From: Kappaphycus alvarezii
Lineage: Eukaryota > Rhodophyta > Florideophyceae > Gigartinales > Solieriaceae
NCBI GenBank assembly: GCA_002205965.3
Contig: NADL03000624.1
Span: forward strand, 496,001 to 560,000
DNA: 64,000 nucleotides
Reading direction: 5' to 3'
Shown: positions 1 to 9,822 of the stretch, in pieces
Position numbering within the stretch: position 1 is the stretch's first letter
Layout of the letters: every line of letters starts with the position of its first letter
The notes under the pieces: model-generated
Databases searched by the model: none
Told to the model about the DNA's origin: nothing
The model's input: only the letters and a program-made list of their open reading frames with translations
Made by a program: the position numbers and the translations under genes

Positions 1-955
1 CTTTCCATCCTCGAACTCACCATACAGATATGACCTCCACGCATAAAAAATTCCAGCCCTGACGAAAATGACATGTGAAACTGCCTTGTCGCATTCTTGA
101 CGGCACCTGTAAACCTGAGTCCATATTCGAAAAGTGCATTTGCTGTAGCCACAGAAATAATTGCAGAGTCTGCCCAAACACATCGATTTTAATGAAACCA
201 AGGCTCTGTAAGGCGAGTAACAGTAGCAGTATCATGAGGGAAATATGACTCGTAGCGTCTATAACTGCAGTCAGATGCTGACAATACAATATTCAAGTTT
301 AATACAATGCCATTGACACCGCAGCAGGCAGTCTTGATTTCACATCCGTTTTCCGGCTTAAGGTCCACAACGACATAGTACACATAACACTCTCCTCCAC
401 CCCCATTCTTCCTCAACAACTCATCCCTGCACCTCTTTCCTCCTCCCTCTGTCCACCATGGCGGCGCCCGTCGCGGCCAAAGCGCGCCCACGCCCGTGTG
501 CGCACATCGTCCGCGCCCACGTCTCACCCCTCCTCAATACGGTCCCGCCCACTGTTCGCGACTTCTGTCACACGCATCTCCCAGCGACGCAGCCCCGCGG
601 CTGCCGTTGCTGTGGCCACTGGTGCCGTCGCAGATTGTGCTGACACCCTCGTGGTTACTACAAAAGGAAGAAGAGGATCAGAGGGTAAGCGAGGCTTGAG
701 GCGTTTTTGGGCACTGCTTAGGTCGCACTTGTCGACCAACTTTTACAAAATGCAAACTGTGAAACAACTTTCTTATACTTAATCAATGCTGGCTCGTCGG
801 AGTCTCCTATTAATCCGTTGATTGACACTAAACACCTGTTTGTCATGTGTCCAACGTCAGCCATTTTTAGATCCTTACCGTTCGTATCTCTCAGTTCTAA
901 ATACTTGAATGTGACTGGTAACCCACAACTTGGGGCTTCACACAACGCACAGTTA
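1..955. other. Unassigned left end
   Basis: No protein family is recognised here. A pyrimidine-rich stretch (about 388-456) leads into an ATG at 458 in a good context, followed by a GC-rich, Ala/Arg/Pro-rich reading of about 60 codons and a GTAAGC at 684 that could be a splice donor. This could be the first exon of a disrupted host gene, but nothing confirms it. The minus-strand reading at 718-945 has ordinary amino-acid composition and may be part of the adjacent copia relic. Confidence 0.3.
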
Positions 956-959
956 CAGG

Positions 960-2425
960 CATGCGAACAGGTACAGTGGAGTCTGACGAGGAGATAATGG
1001 CGTACATGGTGTCGTAGGGGCGGATACGGTACTGAGGGCGCATATGCTCATAGAGATAAAGCAAACGTAGCTCAATCAAATAAAACGCGTAAGCAAGGAT
1101 TTCCGCGAAGTCAGTCACCCAAAAACATCCTTCCATATAATTCTCTTTTGGAAAGGGCACGGAGGATTGATTGGTGTAACTCCTCCTGGCTTGGAAAGAC
1201 TCATTTAAAACATGACAATGCAGAAACTCTGTCCGAAGCAGAAGGTACATCACTACTTAACACAGTTGTAATACTTCTTTCTGCAATGATTTTGTTCATT
1301 TCAGTCATGGCGTTAGCAATAATTTTCATGCGTTCAATGTAGTCTTGAGTTTAGAACTGGGAACCTAGGTTGGATTCCGAATACAAGGAATGAAGGGACT
1401 ACACCGTTTTCTCCGTTGGTGTCATTCATGGCTTAGTTAGCAATCTCGAGGAGAAGCTCCTTTCTGATGGGTACATTCGATGAACTTTTCGAAAGATACG
1501 GCGTAGCGGAGCATAAAGTCGTTCCCCTGTACCGAGAGAGTTATTGGCTTCAGCACCAGAAATTCTAAGTTTGATTCCACATGCATTCAAGATGCCTTTC
1601 CATCGGAGAGAGTTAAATACTGATCCTGCGTCGGTCCGAATCTGATTAGGGTATCCAGAGTACTCTAGACACCAGGCCTAAAGAAAAGCAATCCAGATTC
1701 CTTCAACACTCTGATTGTATCATGGGCTCGGGTCTAAGAAAACGGCGCTTGAAAAATGATTGGCTGTGTCGATAACATGAAGGACTGTATGATTGCTGAT
1801 AAACATTAAATTTGCAGATAGTTCGTCACCAAAAACAGTTCATCTGTATCTTTTATGGAGACACTGAAGCGAATTGGAGTAGGACCAAGACATTGACATT
1901 TATCGCTATTTTGTGAAATCTTCTCGAGGATTTGTTTCGTATTAGTATGACACTCTTCCGGTCCGTCTTTTTGAAAAGACTCAATAACTTTTCAGTGGAA
2001 CTGTGATGGAAACCTCGATGAAGTTTAGTCAGCTCGCTATGGGTAAAGCTGATGACACTTTGGTTCCATAGAAGGTAAGCATGACCATTTTTGCGAAGAT
2101 CAGGCATCTTCCATTGCAGGACTGTATTACACATAGTTTTTCCACTTTGTTGAAATAGACCTGTACCCTGTCAAGTGTATCAAGTCCAAGCAAGAATGGT
2201 ATATCAGAATTGACGACATCAACCTGGAAAGGTATAAGAGATTTAGGCAGAGGGATCAGAATACCAATCGAGCCGATAGCACGCTGAACGTTTTGTCCAA
2301 ACCTGTATATGTTTCTGCTTTGCTTCATCCCTAATTTATTACCCATGAATCTACAATAGGCCAGGGCTTGCTGAAGACCAATGACTATTCTCTGGGCACC
2401 AGAGTCAATTCATGCCCCTTTGCGG
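960..2425 (-). pseudogene. Copia 1: protease-integrase relic of a Ty1/copia element
   Basis: This relic reads right to left on the minus strand. At about 2400-2420 there is a retropepsin active-site motif I-D-S-G-A, preceded by a stop. It is followed in the same reading by FLLGLDTLD (about 2165-2195), the hydrophobic end of the copia protease. Next comes an ELTKLHRGFHHSS segment (about 2020-2050), which resembles the histidine part of the integrase zinc region. The integrase core is only visible by switching frame (about 1450-1700) and contains a TDAGSVF-like second acidic motif and a G-A-E-A-N-N-S-L-G motif. The same order and wording recur in copia 3 (50620-56615). No gag, RT or LTR is seen, so the copy is truncated at both ends and has no intact ORF. 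Confidence 0.72.
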
Positions 2426-2429
2426 AATT

Positions 2430-3385
2430 TGGTTTCGCCCCGTAGATGAGCGGGGCGACAGCCGAATCTCGACCAACTGGTTTTGTGCTATACCGAGCAA
2501 AATAATGGGGGGGAGGGAGGCACACAAGTTTTGCTGTTACTATCGTTTTTTTGTTGATGATGTTGTTGTTGGTGATGGTATGTGGGATGCAACACTATCA
2601 CTCCCTTTATACTGTAGATTCCCTTGCCTGAGTTTTCCAGGTCAGAAGTATATTGTAGATTAGCTGACAAAATGCAGTACAGTTGCATATCTAACTGACA
2701 GTATAAAGCACAGTAAATTAATCTAAAGTATATCAATTCGTACCATCGTACGTAATGAATAGGAACTACTGTCGGTTGAAATTGTCTGCTTGACCAAATC
2801 ATCTTCTAATTCTAACAATATTAGCGGTTGCAGATAATGTGGGAGAAACGTGGCATTTGCAACCCGTTTGATGAATCTTTAAAGGAACACGATGGTATCA
2901 CAGCATGTCGCAGTGCAGAACACGGAGTCAAAAGGCGATTGCCAGGAAACAGTACAGTATGCTTTCAACTCTCCAGTACTTGAATGTCTAAATAATTTTG
3001 AAATTTTCACCAAATTTTTACGCCTTTAACCTCATTTACTGTGCTGTATATTACTGTACACTACAGTACTACACAGTACTGTACATTTAGTAAAGGGAGT
3101 TTACTTTACCACAGACATATGCAAGTGCAACATGCGAAGTCTTTAATACCCCACTGTAAGAGAATCCCCACTGGTTGCGGCAAATGATCAAAATAGATAA
3201 TTTTAGGTTATTTAGTAATTTGACCTGGCGTCGTACCTTTCCCAGCGGCAAATAAATAAATAAAATTTTTACACTAGAGCTAACATCGGGAGCTAAAATG
3301 GCCAATATCGCCCCCAAAAATACCCCTTTGATAAATATGAACAACCAAATGGCGCGATATCATGGGATGACAACTCAGTTTCCCG
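2430..3385. other. Unassigned AT-rich spacer with TACTGTA-type repeats
   Basis: No gene is recognised. A cluster of overlapping TACTGTACAGTA-like palindromic words lies at about 3040-3090, with weaker ones at 2640-2715. The right end may include the terminal part of Harbinger 1, but I could not find convincing terminal inverted repeats. Confidence 0.35.
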
Positions 3386-3391
3386 ACAATT

Positions 3392-4473
3392 TTGACAAGC
3401 CCATATCTTGGGTCGACGTCACGAAGTCTTTTCACTCTCCCATCAGCCCAGCTGGACTTCACCCTGGATATTATTTTCCCCGCCAATCCAATCCAAACAA
3501 AACAGTACAATGAGCTCCCCTCCCCACCTCAGCAACCACAATCTAGCGCCCCTCCGCACACATCCGCCCCAAAGCCACAGATGCGCTCACGAGACTCAAA
3601 CTGTTCCTCACTTGAGGACTGGGCGCTCGCTCGAGTATGGCTGAAGGCGTCCGAGGATCCTATCATTGGACTTGAACAGAAGACTTTGTCGTTTTTTAAG
3701 ATGGTCGCAGAGGTTTGCAATAAGCTGAAACCTCCTACAACGGAGGAGCGATCCCTGTAATCACTTAACAGTAGATGTAAGCTTGTCAACAAAGAATGCA
3801 TCAAATTTACGGGATGTGTCAATAGCATTCGTAGATCTATACCAACTGGGGTAAGCGAAGATGACATTTACAAGATTGCCACGGCATTGTACAACGTTGT
3901 GAAGATTCAGCCGGCTTCTGAAAGCTGCGGGAAGCCTTTAAAGTTTTTTTTGGCATAGCATTTCTTAAAGGACCATCAAAAAAATTTTTGGTGGTTGCGA
4001 GAGCTTTGTTCGTAACTCAGATGTTGGCACAAGTAATGCTGAAACCGGTGCTGTCGTACTTCGCGATGAGGGAGATGTACAGAACACTCAATCCGACAAG
4101 CGGTCTGATTATCTTCCGATAGGTTGCCGTAAAGCTAAGGATGCCCTATCGAAAGCGGCGTCAGCTGAAAAGAAACTAAAATTGGCTCAGATTGCTATTG
4201 ATCTGCAAAAGCCACGTAATGAATCTCTGGAACGTCACAATGAGGTTATGCTCTTCTCTAATGCCCCCAAAGAATGCAACAGTGCTGAAACTACTGAATA
4301 CTTTAATCTTCTTCGCGCTTAAGCTCTACAAAAGGCGCGCAAAAAAGCTGCCGCCAATTCAGATTCCAGAAATGCCACCAATTCTGATTCCGGAAATGCC
4401 GCATATTCCTCTTCATCCCTTCTTGTTTCTTCTATTGACGGAAAGGACTCCAATAACGAGTTGCAGGATCGAT
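3392..4473 (+). pseudogene. Harbinger 1 Myb/SANT-like partner protein, broken
   Basis: PIF/Harbinger transposons usually encode a Myb/SANT-like DNA-binding protein that helps the transposase reach the element ends. The segment SLEDWALARVWLKASEDP (about 3608-3660) is the typical start of that domain. It is followed by a Q-K-T-L-S-F-F helix, and after an in-frame TAA at 3758 by SIPTGVSEDDIYKIATALYN (about 3838-3890), all in one frame. A later part in another frame (about 4130-4320) is rich in Ala/Lys/Glu (KAKDALSKAASAEKKL) and resembles the C-terminal coiled region of these proteins. A Pro-rich N-terminus precedes the domain. The gene ends about 40 bp from the stop of the convergent transposase. 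It is non-functional as read. Confidence 0.7.
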
Positions 4474-4514
4474 AGTCGGCGCACTAAATCTGGAACATTG
4501 GGTAAAGCTGTCAT

Positions 4515-5763
4515 TTACGGGGAAGAAATCCCTTTCCGTTCCCATAAATGGTCCATGACTGACTTAATAGTTCTGTCATATTCTATCTCGTTCATGGTAA
4601 ACGAATTTAGGTAACACGAAGACGCAAGCGAGCCTGGAGTCAAAACGGTTCCATCGTGCAGTGGTTTCAAGATGCCCCACATGGGTATATCCTCCTCCCA
4701 GATTAGGACGTCATCAACAAAATATTGTTCCTCAAACGCTCTCCCTTCCCTTTTCTCTCGCACCTCCACAGCCATATTGTGACGAATGATGCAGCATTTC
4801 TTAATTCGACTCATGAAAGCCTTTGACCAGTATCTGCCGGGACGGGAAATAATGTGCGACTTTCCTTGCAGAACTCCGAAAGCCCATTCGACATCCTTTC
4901 GTGCGCCCTCCTGACCTCTTGATAACAGTTTCTCCTTTTCAGTAGTGGGTTCCATAATAGTGTGCAAGAAGCATGGCAACTTTGGATAAATACCGTCAAC
5001 CATCCAGTAGGGTACGTTTCGTTTCTGACCGTATATATTAAATTCCATCGGTTTTGGATATGTTCCGTTTTCTATATTGGACAGAAGGGGAGAGCAATCT
5101 AGAACTTTGATGTCATTGCAAGAGCCCGGCATGCAGAAAAAAGCATGCCAAATCCAAAGCGAATCGTCTGCAATAGCTTCTAGTGTTATAACTGGGTACT
5201 CCCTCCTTCCCTTCAAAATGACCGTGCCAGGCTGTAGGACAGCTTTTCCAAATCTATTTGCCACAATCCAAACTTCCTATCATTCCAGTAAACCCACGTT
5301 TGTCTGATCGACGTAACAGTCGCTTTAAATCCTCTTTATTTGGGGCTCGTAACTACTCCTGCGAAAAGGAATCAACAACAATACGAACAAATTGTTTGAC
5401 GCATTCGTCTATTTTTGAGGCCCCAATGCGAAGATATTCGTCAAGTGAATCTGAAGCACAACCATAAGCGAGAACGAGCATATCTACAGCGGCTTTCTGC
5501 AATCCTGTCAGTCCGAGCTTACCTGTGCAATCTCGTCTTTGCGTAAAGTATGTTTTGGTTTTGAGTACATCATGACTGCGGAGAAATAGCTTCCTCGAAA
5601 GTCGAAAACGACGTGTAAAGAGAACATCGTTGTAGACAGGAGTTGCACTGAAATAGTCCTCATAAAGGCGCTGCGCACCTTCACGGCGATTAGGGTCAAT
5701 ATTTGGCCCTCTACCAAGCCTGGAGCCTCCCATCTTTGATGGCTCCTCATCGCTGTCCGCCAT
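4515..5763 (-). pseudogene. Harbinger 1 transposase (DDE_Tnp_4 type), broken
   Basis: This is the catalytic nuclease of a PIF/Harbinger DNA transposon. From 5763 leftwards it has an acidic N-terminus, a helix-turn-helix-like region ending in SLDEYLRIGASK, then after an in-frame TAG (about 5353) GFTGMIGSLDC (about 5285-5315) with the first catalytic Asp. Another TAG and a frameshift follow, then LWIWHAFFCMPGSCND, YWMVDGIYPKLPCF (second Asp) and GARKDVEWAFGVLQG (Glu). The order and spacing fit the family well. Two stops and one frameshift make it non-functional as read. It is convergent with the Myb-like partner at 3392-4473, the arrangement seen in all four Harbinger copies of the window. Confidence 0.88.
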
Positions 5764-6229
5764 CAGATCTTCAATTGCGTCAAAGAGATCGTCGGAGGTC
5801 AGGTCTTCAGTAATTCAGTTCTGTATAGCGCAAGGGAAATGAGATTGTTTCATGCGGTGTAGGCATGAATGAGTAGGAGGGCCTTTCTGAGTGCGCTGAA
5901 CTTGTCCGGTGTGAAAACACGTCCGGGGTCAAATAGGCAAATATTCATTTTTTAGATGGCCAACCAGAAATGCACACGTTGAAAAAAGTTTTGATCATTT
6001 GCCTCAACGGTTGGTGGTAAATCTTTATGTTTTTTACAATGTTGCACAGAAGCGTGCGGAGGTTATTCATAAATTAACTACGGATGTGGGCGGCGGGTAG
6101 AAACTTGTCGCGCCTGCATCATTTGGAGTAGTGTTGTCCAGTACTATTTTTGAAAAAATTATAGTTACTGGTAATAGATTTTGGATAAAATTATATTACC
6201 AGGCAAGAATAGTGCTACCCTGGTAATGG
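5764..6229. other. Unassigned flank of Harbinger 1
   Basis: An open reading just upstream of the transposase ATG (LTSDDLFDAIEDL) could extend its N-terminus if a non-ATG start were used; a stop precedes it. The rest, including an AT-rich stretch at 6130-6230, shows no gene. Confidence 0.3.
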
Positions 6230-6400
6230 AGAATTTTGTGGCACTATTTGGTAATATATTGCCATTGCCTCGCCAGTGCCTCGCCGTGCTTCGCCAGTAC
6301 CCCTGGTCGAAGCGCTAGTCCCTAGTGCCCCTGTCAAGGCAGTAGTGCCCAGTGCCCCTGGCAAGGCATTAGTCCCCAGTGCCCCTGGGTAGGCACTACT
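6230..6400. repeat. Degenerate short tandem repeat (CCTGGCAAGGCA-like)
   Basis: Variants of a 10-20 bp unit with cores such as GTGCCCCTGGCAAGGCA and CCTCGCCAGTGC follow each other. Related wording occurs at 11430-11660, so this is a dispersed minisatellite-like family and not a one-off. Confidence 0.6.
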
Positions 6401-6580
6401 GTACAGTACAGTAAATTGCAGTGGCCACTGCCCCTGTCCTCAGTTGATACTCTATGCATTAAAATTCTTTCAGTAAAGTACTATACTTTACTGTATGGCA
6501 TTAGTATAAATATACTGGAAACATACTGTACTGTACTGTACTGTAAATATACTGTACAGTACATTTACAGTATAGTACTT
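6395..6580. repeat. Cluster of TACTGTACAGTA palindromic words
   Basis: Overlapping CTGTACAGTACAGTA and TACTGTACTGTACTGTA words, with AT-rich spacing, can fold on themselves in many registers. Similar clusters are at 3040-3090, 23570-23640 and 25095-25145, and a single 30-bp example is at 30837-30866. Confidence 0.7.
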
Positions 6581-6615
6581 AGCAATGAGCACAGCGTGGT
6601 CATCAATGATCTTGG

Positions 6616-6739
6616 TGTGGTGAACATTTATTTAAACTCCTGACGAATAAAAAGCCGCCTAGAGTGGGCTATGTTGTCAGGGTAATCTTGCGGGTGAAAT
6701 ACTGTAATGCATGCGGAGAATCTTGTTCGGTTGGACTTA
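6616..6739 (-). mobile_element. Non-LTR element A1, 3' terminal piece (left of Harbinger 2)
   Basis: The stretch matches the 3' ends of the related copies A2 (16386 onward, minus) and A3 (ending at 18476, plus), including the shared terminal TAAATGTTCACCACA. It continues on the far side of Harbinger 2 at 9823, so one minus-strand element has been split. The shared end has no poly-A tail. Confidence 0.75.
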
Positions 6740-6780
6740 GGGTCGTTCAAACAAAAAAATTTATTGTATGGAGCATAAAA
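6740..6780 (+). repeat. Left terminal inverted repeat of Harbinger 2
   Basis: It begins GGGTCGTTC and contains TTTATTGTATGGAGCATAAA. It pairs with 9783-9822 with one mismatch and one extra A in the A-run. Confidence 0.88.
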
Positions 6781-7026
6781 TATCATGAATTCTGTCCGAC
6801 CTGGCATCTGATGACTGGTCATATGTAGTTTGGGGGTAAACCATGTTATGGGTCTTCCACGAACTTCTGTGACAGTTCCATAGCAAGAAGAAGAAGACAA
6901 CTCTGCCGCTTGTATAGAAGCGGCAGAGTTGTCTTCACGTCTCCACATTCCCACCACATATCCTAACCTCCTTACCGCCAACTCCACCATTCTTGGTAGC
7001 AATCGGCCGTCCTATCCTCCCTAACC

Positions 7027-8337
7027 ATGACAGACACGAACACCAACTCTCACTGCACTCCTGAAGAGAGTGCACCCGCTTCCCTTCCTTCTTCACACTA
7101 CATACCCCAAACATGTACCAACCGATCCCAACCAGCTCCCCTAGAACAATCATCTACCTCCAATCCCACTACCTCTTCAGACGCTGGCGCTGTGGTGATA
7201 CTGTCAGCTTCTGAACCTGCGGAACGGGATTTTCTTCTCCAGCCACGACGTCTGACTCAAGCTATTCTATCGGGCGCGCTAAGACGCATCGGCCTTTCTG
7301 GATCCGGGGTTAAGTCTGTTCTAACTGCTCAGCTGAGCCGAGCCGGCGTCTCTGACTGCATGCGAATAATGCACTTAGCCTGTATGTGGGAGGAGCATAA
7401 GACTGTTGATCCCGAAGTGCAAACTAATGCCTCTCGTGCAGGCGCAGAGCGTGGTCGCGCATCAAAATGGACAAGACACGAAACAGCCCGTCTTTGTCAT
7501 GTTATCGCCGATGCCTGTCAGTCTACAATTGTCGCACGGATGTATCAGCGCATTGAGACTCGCTCGGAACTCGACGCTTGTCGCCATGACCCATTCGCTC
7601 ACGAGTTTCTCGAATTAGTCAATGACGAAACATTCGCTCCAGATATTCCCGAGGCCGTATGTGGCGTTACTGAAGACCCGCTGCTACAGTTTGACCCTAT
7701 CTTACATCCACACCAGCGGAACGGAACCATTCTCAAACAGAGGTGGGGCAAACTGCGATCTTCGTACACAGTGGCGGGTGAAAAGTACAACAGGTCTGGA
7801 CAAGGAGACCCAGATACGTTCCCAAACTTCACAAATGGCGATGACAGTCTCTGCTACATGCATTGTGTGTTCTGCAATCACCCCAGTCTGGATGCAGTGG
7901 TAAGAGCCATCCCTCCCAACGCTCAAATTGAGGCAGGCTTGAACGAGGTTGACGTGAACAGATCGTCAATTCCTTCGGTTCGAACGTCTGCTCGTAAGCC
8001 GAGGAGAGAATATGGCATCGAATCTGTGGCCGCAGCGCTCGGCAAAATGGCAGAATCTAGCACATCTCCGCAACCAATAGTAATTCAAGACTCCGTTTCT
8101 GTCACTGCGACGGATCCTAATATTTTGCATCTAGAGGGGGCGACAAAAGTGGCTTCAACTGTGACACGCCTAATGGAGCTGGAAAGCAAGATTATCAGTA
8201 GTATTGACAGCCTCCCAAGCGACATTATGGTCCCCAACAATACTAGAATGCTGCTTGAGAACCGTTTAGCACAAACGCGAAAAATTATCGAGAGCGCAAT
8301 GTCCAGTATGGACGAAACTTCGGAGAATGTTGATTGA
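7027..8337 (+). CDS. SAP plus Myb/SANT-like DNA-binding partner of Harbinger 2 (436 aa, intact)
   Basis: This is an uninterrupted ORF from ATG to TGA. Residues 1-60 are Ser/Thr/Pro-rich and probably disordered. Residues about 75-105 (RRLTQAILSGALRRIGLSGS, then GVKSVLTAQL) look like a SAP motif, a helix-extended-helix DNA-binding unit. Residues about 145-260 (KWTRHETARLCHVIADACQS through NGTILKQRWGKLRSSYTVAG) form the trihelix/Myb-like domain expected of Harbinger partner proteins. The C-terminal part (about 355-430) is helical and may mediate association. The ORF ends 57 bp from the transposase stop. It is one of only two intact long ORFs in the window. The role in guiding transposase to the element ends is inferred from the family. 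The SAP call rests on pattern only. Confidence 0.75.
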   Translation: MTDTNTNSHCTPEESAPASLPSSHYIPQTCTNRSQPAPLEQSSTSNPTTSSDAGAVVILSASEPAERDFLLQPRRLTQAILSGALRRIGLSGSGVKSVLTAQLSRAGVSDCMRIMHLACMWEEHKTVDPEVQTNASRAGAERGRASKWTRHETARLCHVIADACQSTIVARMYQRIETRSELDACRHDPFAHEFLELVNDETFAPDIPEAVCGVTEDPLLQFDPILHPHQRNGTILKQRWGKLRSSYTVAGEKYNRSGQGDPDTFPNFTNGDDSLCYMHCVFCNHPSLDAVVRAIPPNAQIEAGLNEVDVNRSSIPSVRTSARKPRREYGIESVAAALGKMAESSTSPQPIVIQDSVSVTATDPNILHLEGATKVASTVTRLMELESKIISSIDSLPSDIMVPNNTRMLLENRLAQTRKIIESAMSSMDETSENVD

Positions 8338-8393
8338 AGTTAGGTCTACAGCTACGAACTGTAAGCCGTTTCGTTTCCTGAACGTCACAGTTT

Positions 8394-9604
8394 CTATATA
8401 AATGGCCTTTGACTGGCACTTGCTTCTATCTCAGCTGTAAAGTCATCACGAAGCTGAGATGACTCAAGATCCCGACGCCCGCGGTGTAAAGCCTCGTTAA
8501 GATCACATTCATCTTGAAGGTAAATTTGTCGATCTTCTGGCTCTGTATGATGTCCAACATCAGCACCAGATGGCAGTAGGATATCGACGGTTTCTTGATT
8601 GTCTATAATGAAGTTGTGCAACTTGCAACGAACTGCGATAATGGTAGCGTTTTTGGTCACAGTACATTTCAGTGGTCTCCAGAAAACACCTCACCTTCCG
8701 ACAAGCATCCCAAAGCTCTGCTCGATGTGAGTTCGAGCACTGGACTGCCAGTAGTTGAAACAATCCTTAGCGACGCTCAACTCCTTATCAGGCCAAGGCG
8801 TCAAGAGCCTGTTGATGCAAGTGTACGCATCATCCGCGGCAACCCAAAAACCTTCTAACAGTCCTACCTCTCCCCGCTCAAGTAGTCTGCAAAGGCCGAT
8901 TAACGCGTAGGCAGTACTATCGTGCGTTGATCCAGACGACAAACATGACAGAAATGTGAATCTGTACTTTGAATCACACATTGCCTGCACGTTCAGCGCA
9001 AAGAATCCTTTTCTGTTATAGTATGTAGACGGATTTGGTACCTCCCATGCGGCAGGTTCTGGAATCTTAACAGCAAGTCCGTCCAAAGCGCCGCAACACA
9101 TATACAACGCACTATGTCCTCCACGAGCAAATCCCTCACAAACTTCCTTCAACCAAGACTCATCACGATATAGAAAGCGTACTTCAAGTTCTTTATCCAT
9201 TGCACATAGGTTTTCATCGATGTAGTGATATATGGTGGACGTAGATAGATTATGTGCCAGAGCTATGTCGAGGTAAGATCCTCCCGCAAGCCATCGCAGC
9301 GTAACGGATAGCCTTTATAATGGAGAACTCCTTCGAAACTTGCAATCGTCCACTAGAGCAATTTGTTCTGCAAGCATGAAACAGGAATGAGACATGCGAT
9401 AGAGACGTTTGAAGAACCGTGGAGGTGTTCCTGCAAGCACTGTAGAGAATGAAAAATACATCGGGGTATGGTGCGCTCCCCACGCCCTTCACCGCCGACC
9501 ATGAGCAAGAAGAAAGTAGATAATGCTGTCAAAACGCGCCCGTTATGTCTGCGACGTCTAGAGATGACAGCAGCTACGGCATTCACAGTTTTCTTGGATG
9601 TCAT
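8394..9604 (-). pseudogene. Harbinger 2 transposase, broken
   Basis: The minus-strand reading holds YMCCGALDGLAVKI (first Asp, about 9090), then YYNRKGFFALNVQAMCD, WVAADDAYTCINRL (second Asp, about 8850) and SSARTHIEQSFGMLVGR (Glu, about 8700), the DDE pattern of DDE_Tnp_4. A TGA at 8691 replaces what should be a Trp codon before GVFWRPLKC, and the same frame then continues to 8394. The N-terminal third (9200-9604) requires two frame changes, with KEFSIIKAIRY in one frame and LSTSTIYHYIDENLCAMDKE in the next. It is therefore a recent pseudogene, although its partner ORF at 7027 is intact. Confidence 0.85.
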
Positions 9605-9782
9605 CTTGTTATCAAGACTGGTGTGATAACAAGATGAGGAAGAGCATACAATTGTCCAAGCCCCAAATGCGAGGACGATACTCGTATACGATCAATCCGG
9701 TACGCCGACGATGATCCTATACTGTACAATACAGAAAGTGCTGGAACGGTTGAAATGGTATGGCATCGCATAAAATTATATT

Positions 9783-9822
9783 TTTTATGCTCCATACAAT
9801 AAATTTTTTGTTGGAACGACCC
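9783..9822 (-). repeat. Right terminal inverted repeat of Harbinger 2
   Basis: It is the reverse complement of 6740-6780 with one substitution and one indel; the outer end reads GACCC. Confidence 0.88.

Larger units (their letters stand above)
6740..9822. mobile_element. Harbinger 2, PIF/Harbinger DNA transposon (3.08 kb)
   Basis: Terminal inverted repeats of about 40 bp delimit the element and enclose two convergent genes, a Myb-like partner (plus) and a transposase (minus). The element is flanked by TTA on the left (6737-6739) and ATA on the right (9823-9825). That fits the 3-bp target duplication of this superfamily with one substitution. Comparison with copy A2 shows the insertion falls inside the 3' region of non-LTR element A1. 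Confidence 0.88.

Noticed and set aside
458-683. GC-rich ORF with ATG and possible splice donor as a host first exon
   Set aside because: No recognisable domain, no second exon and ambiguous frame; composition alone is not enough.
4515-5763. Reassigned stop codons, prompted by repeated in-frame TAG in Harbinger 1
   Set aside because: TAA, TAG and TGA all interrupt different elements, and the two intact long ORFs end with TGA and TAG, so decay explains it better.
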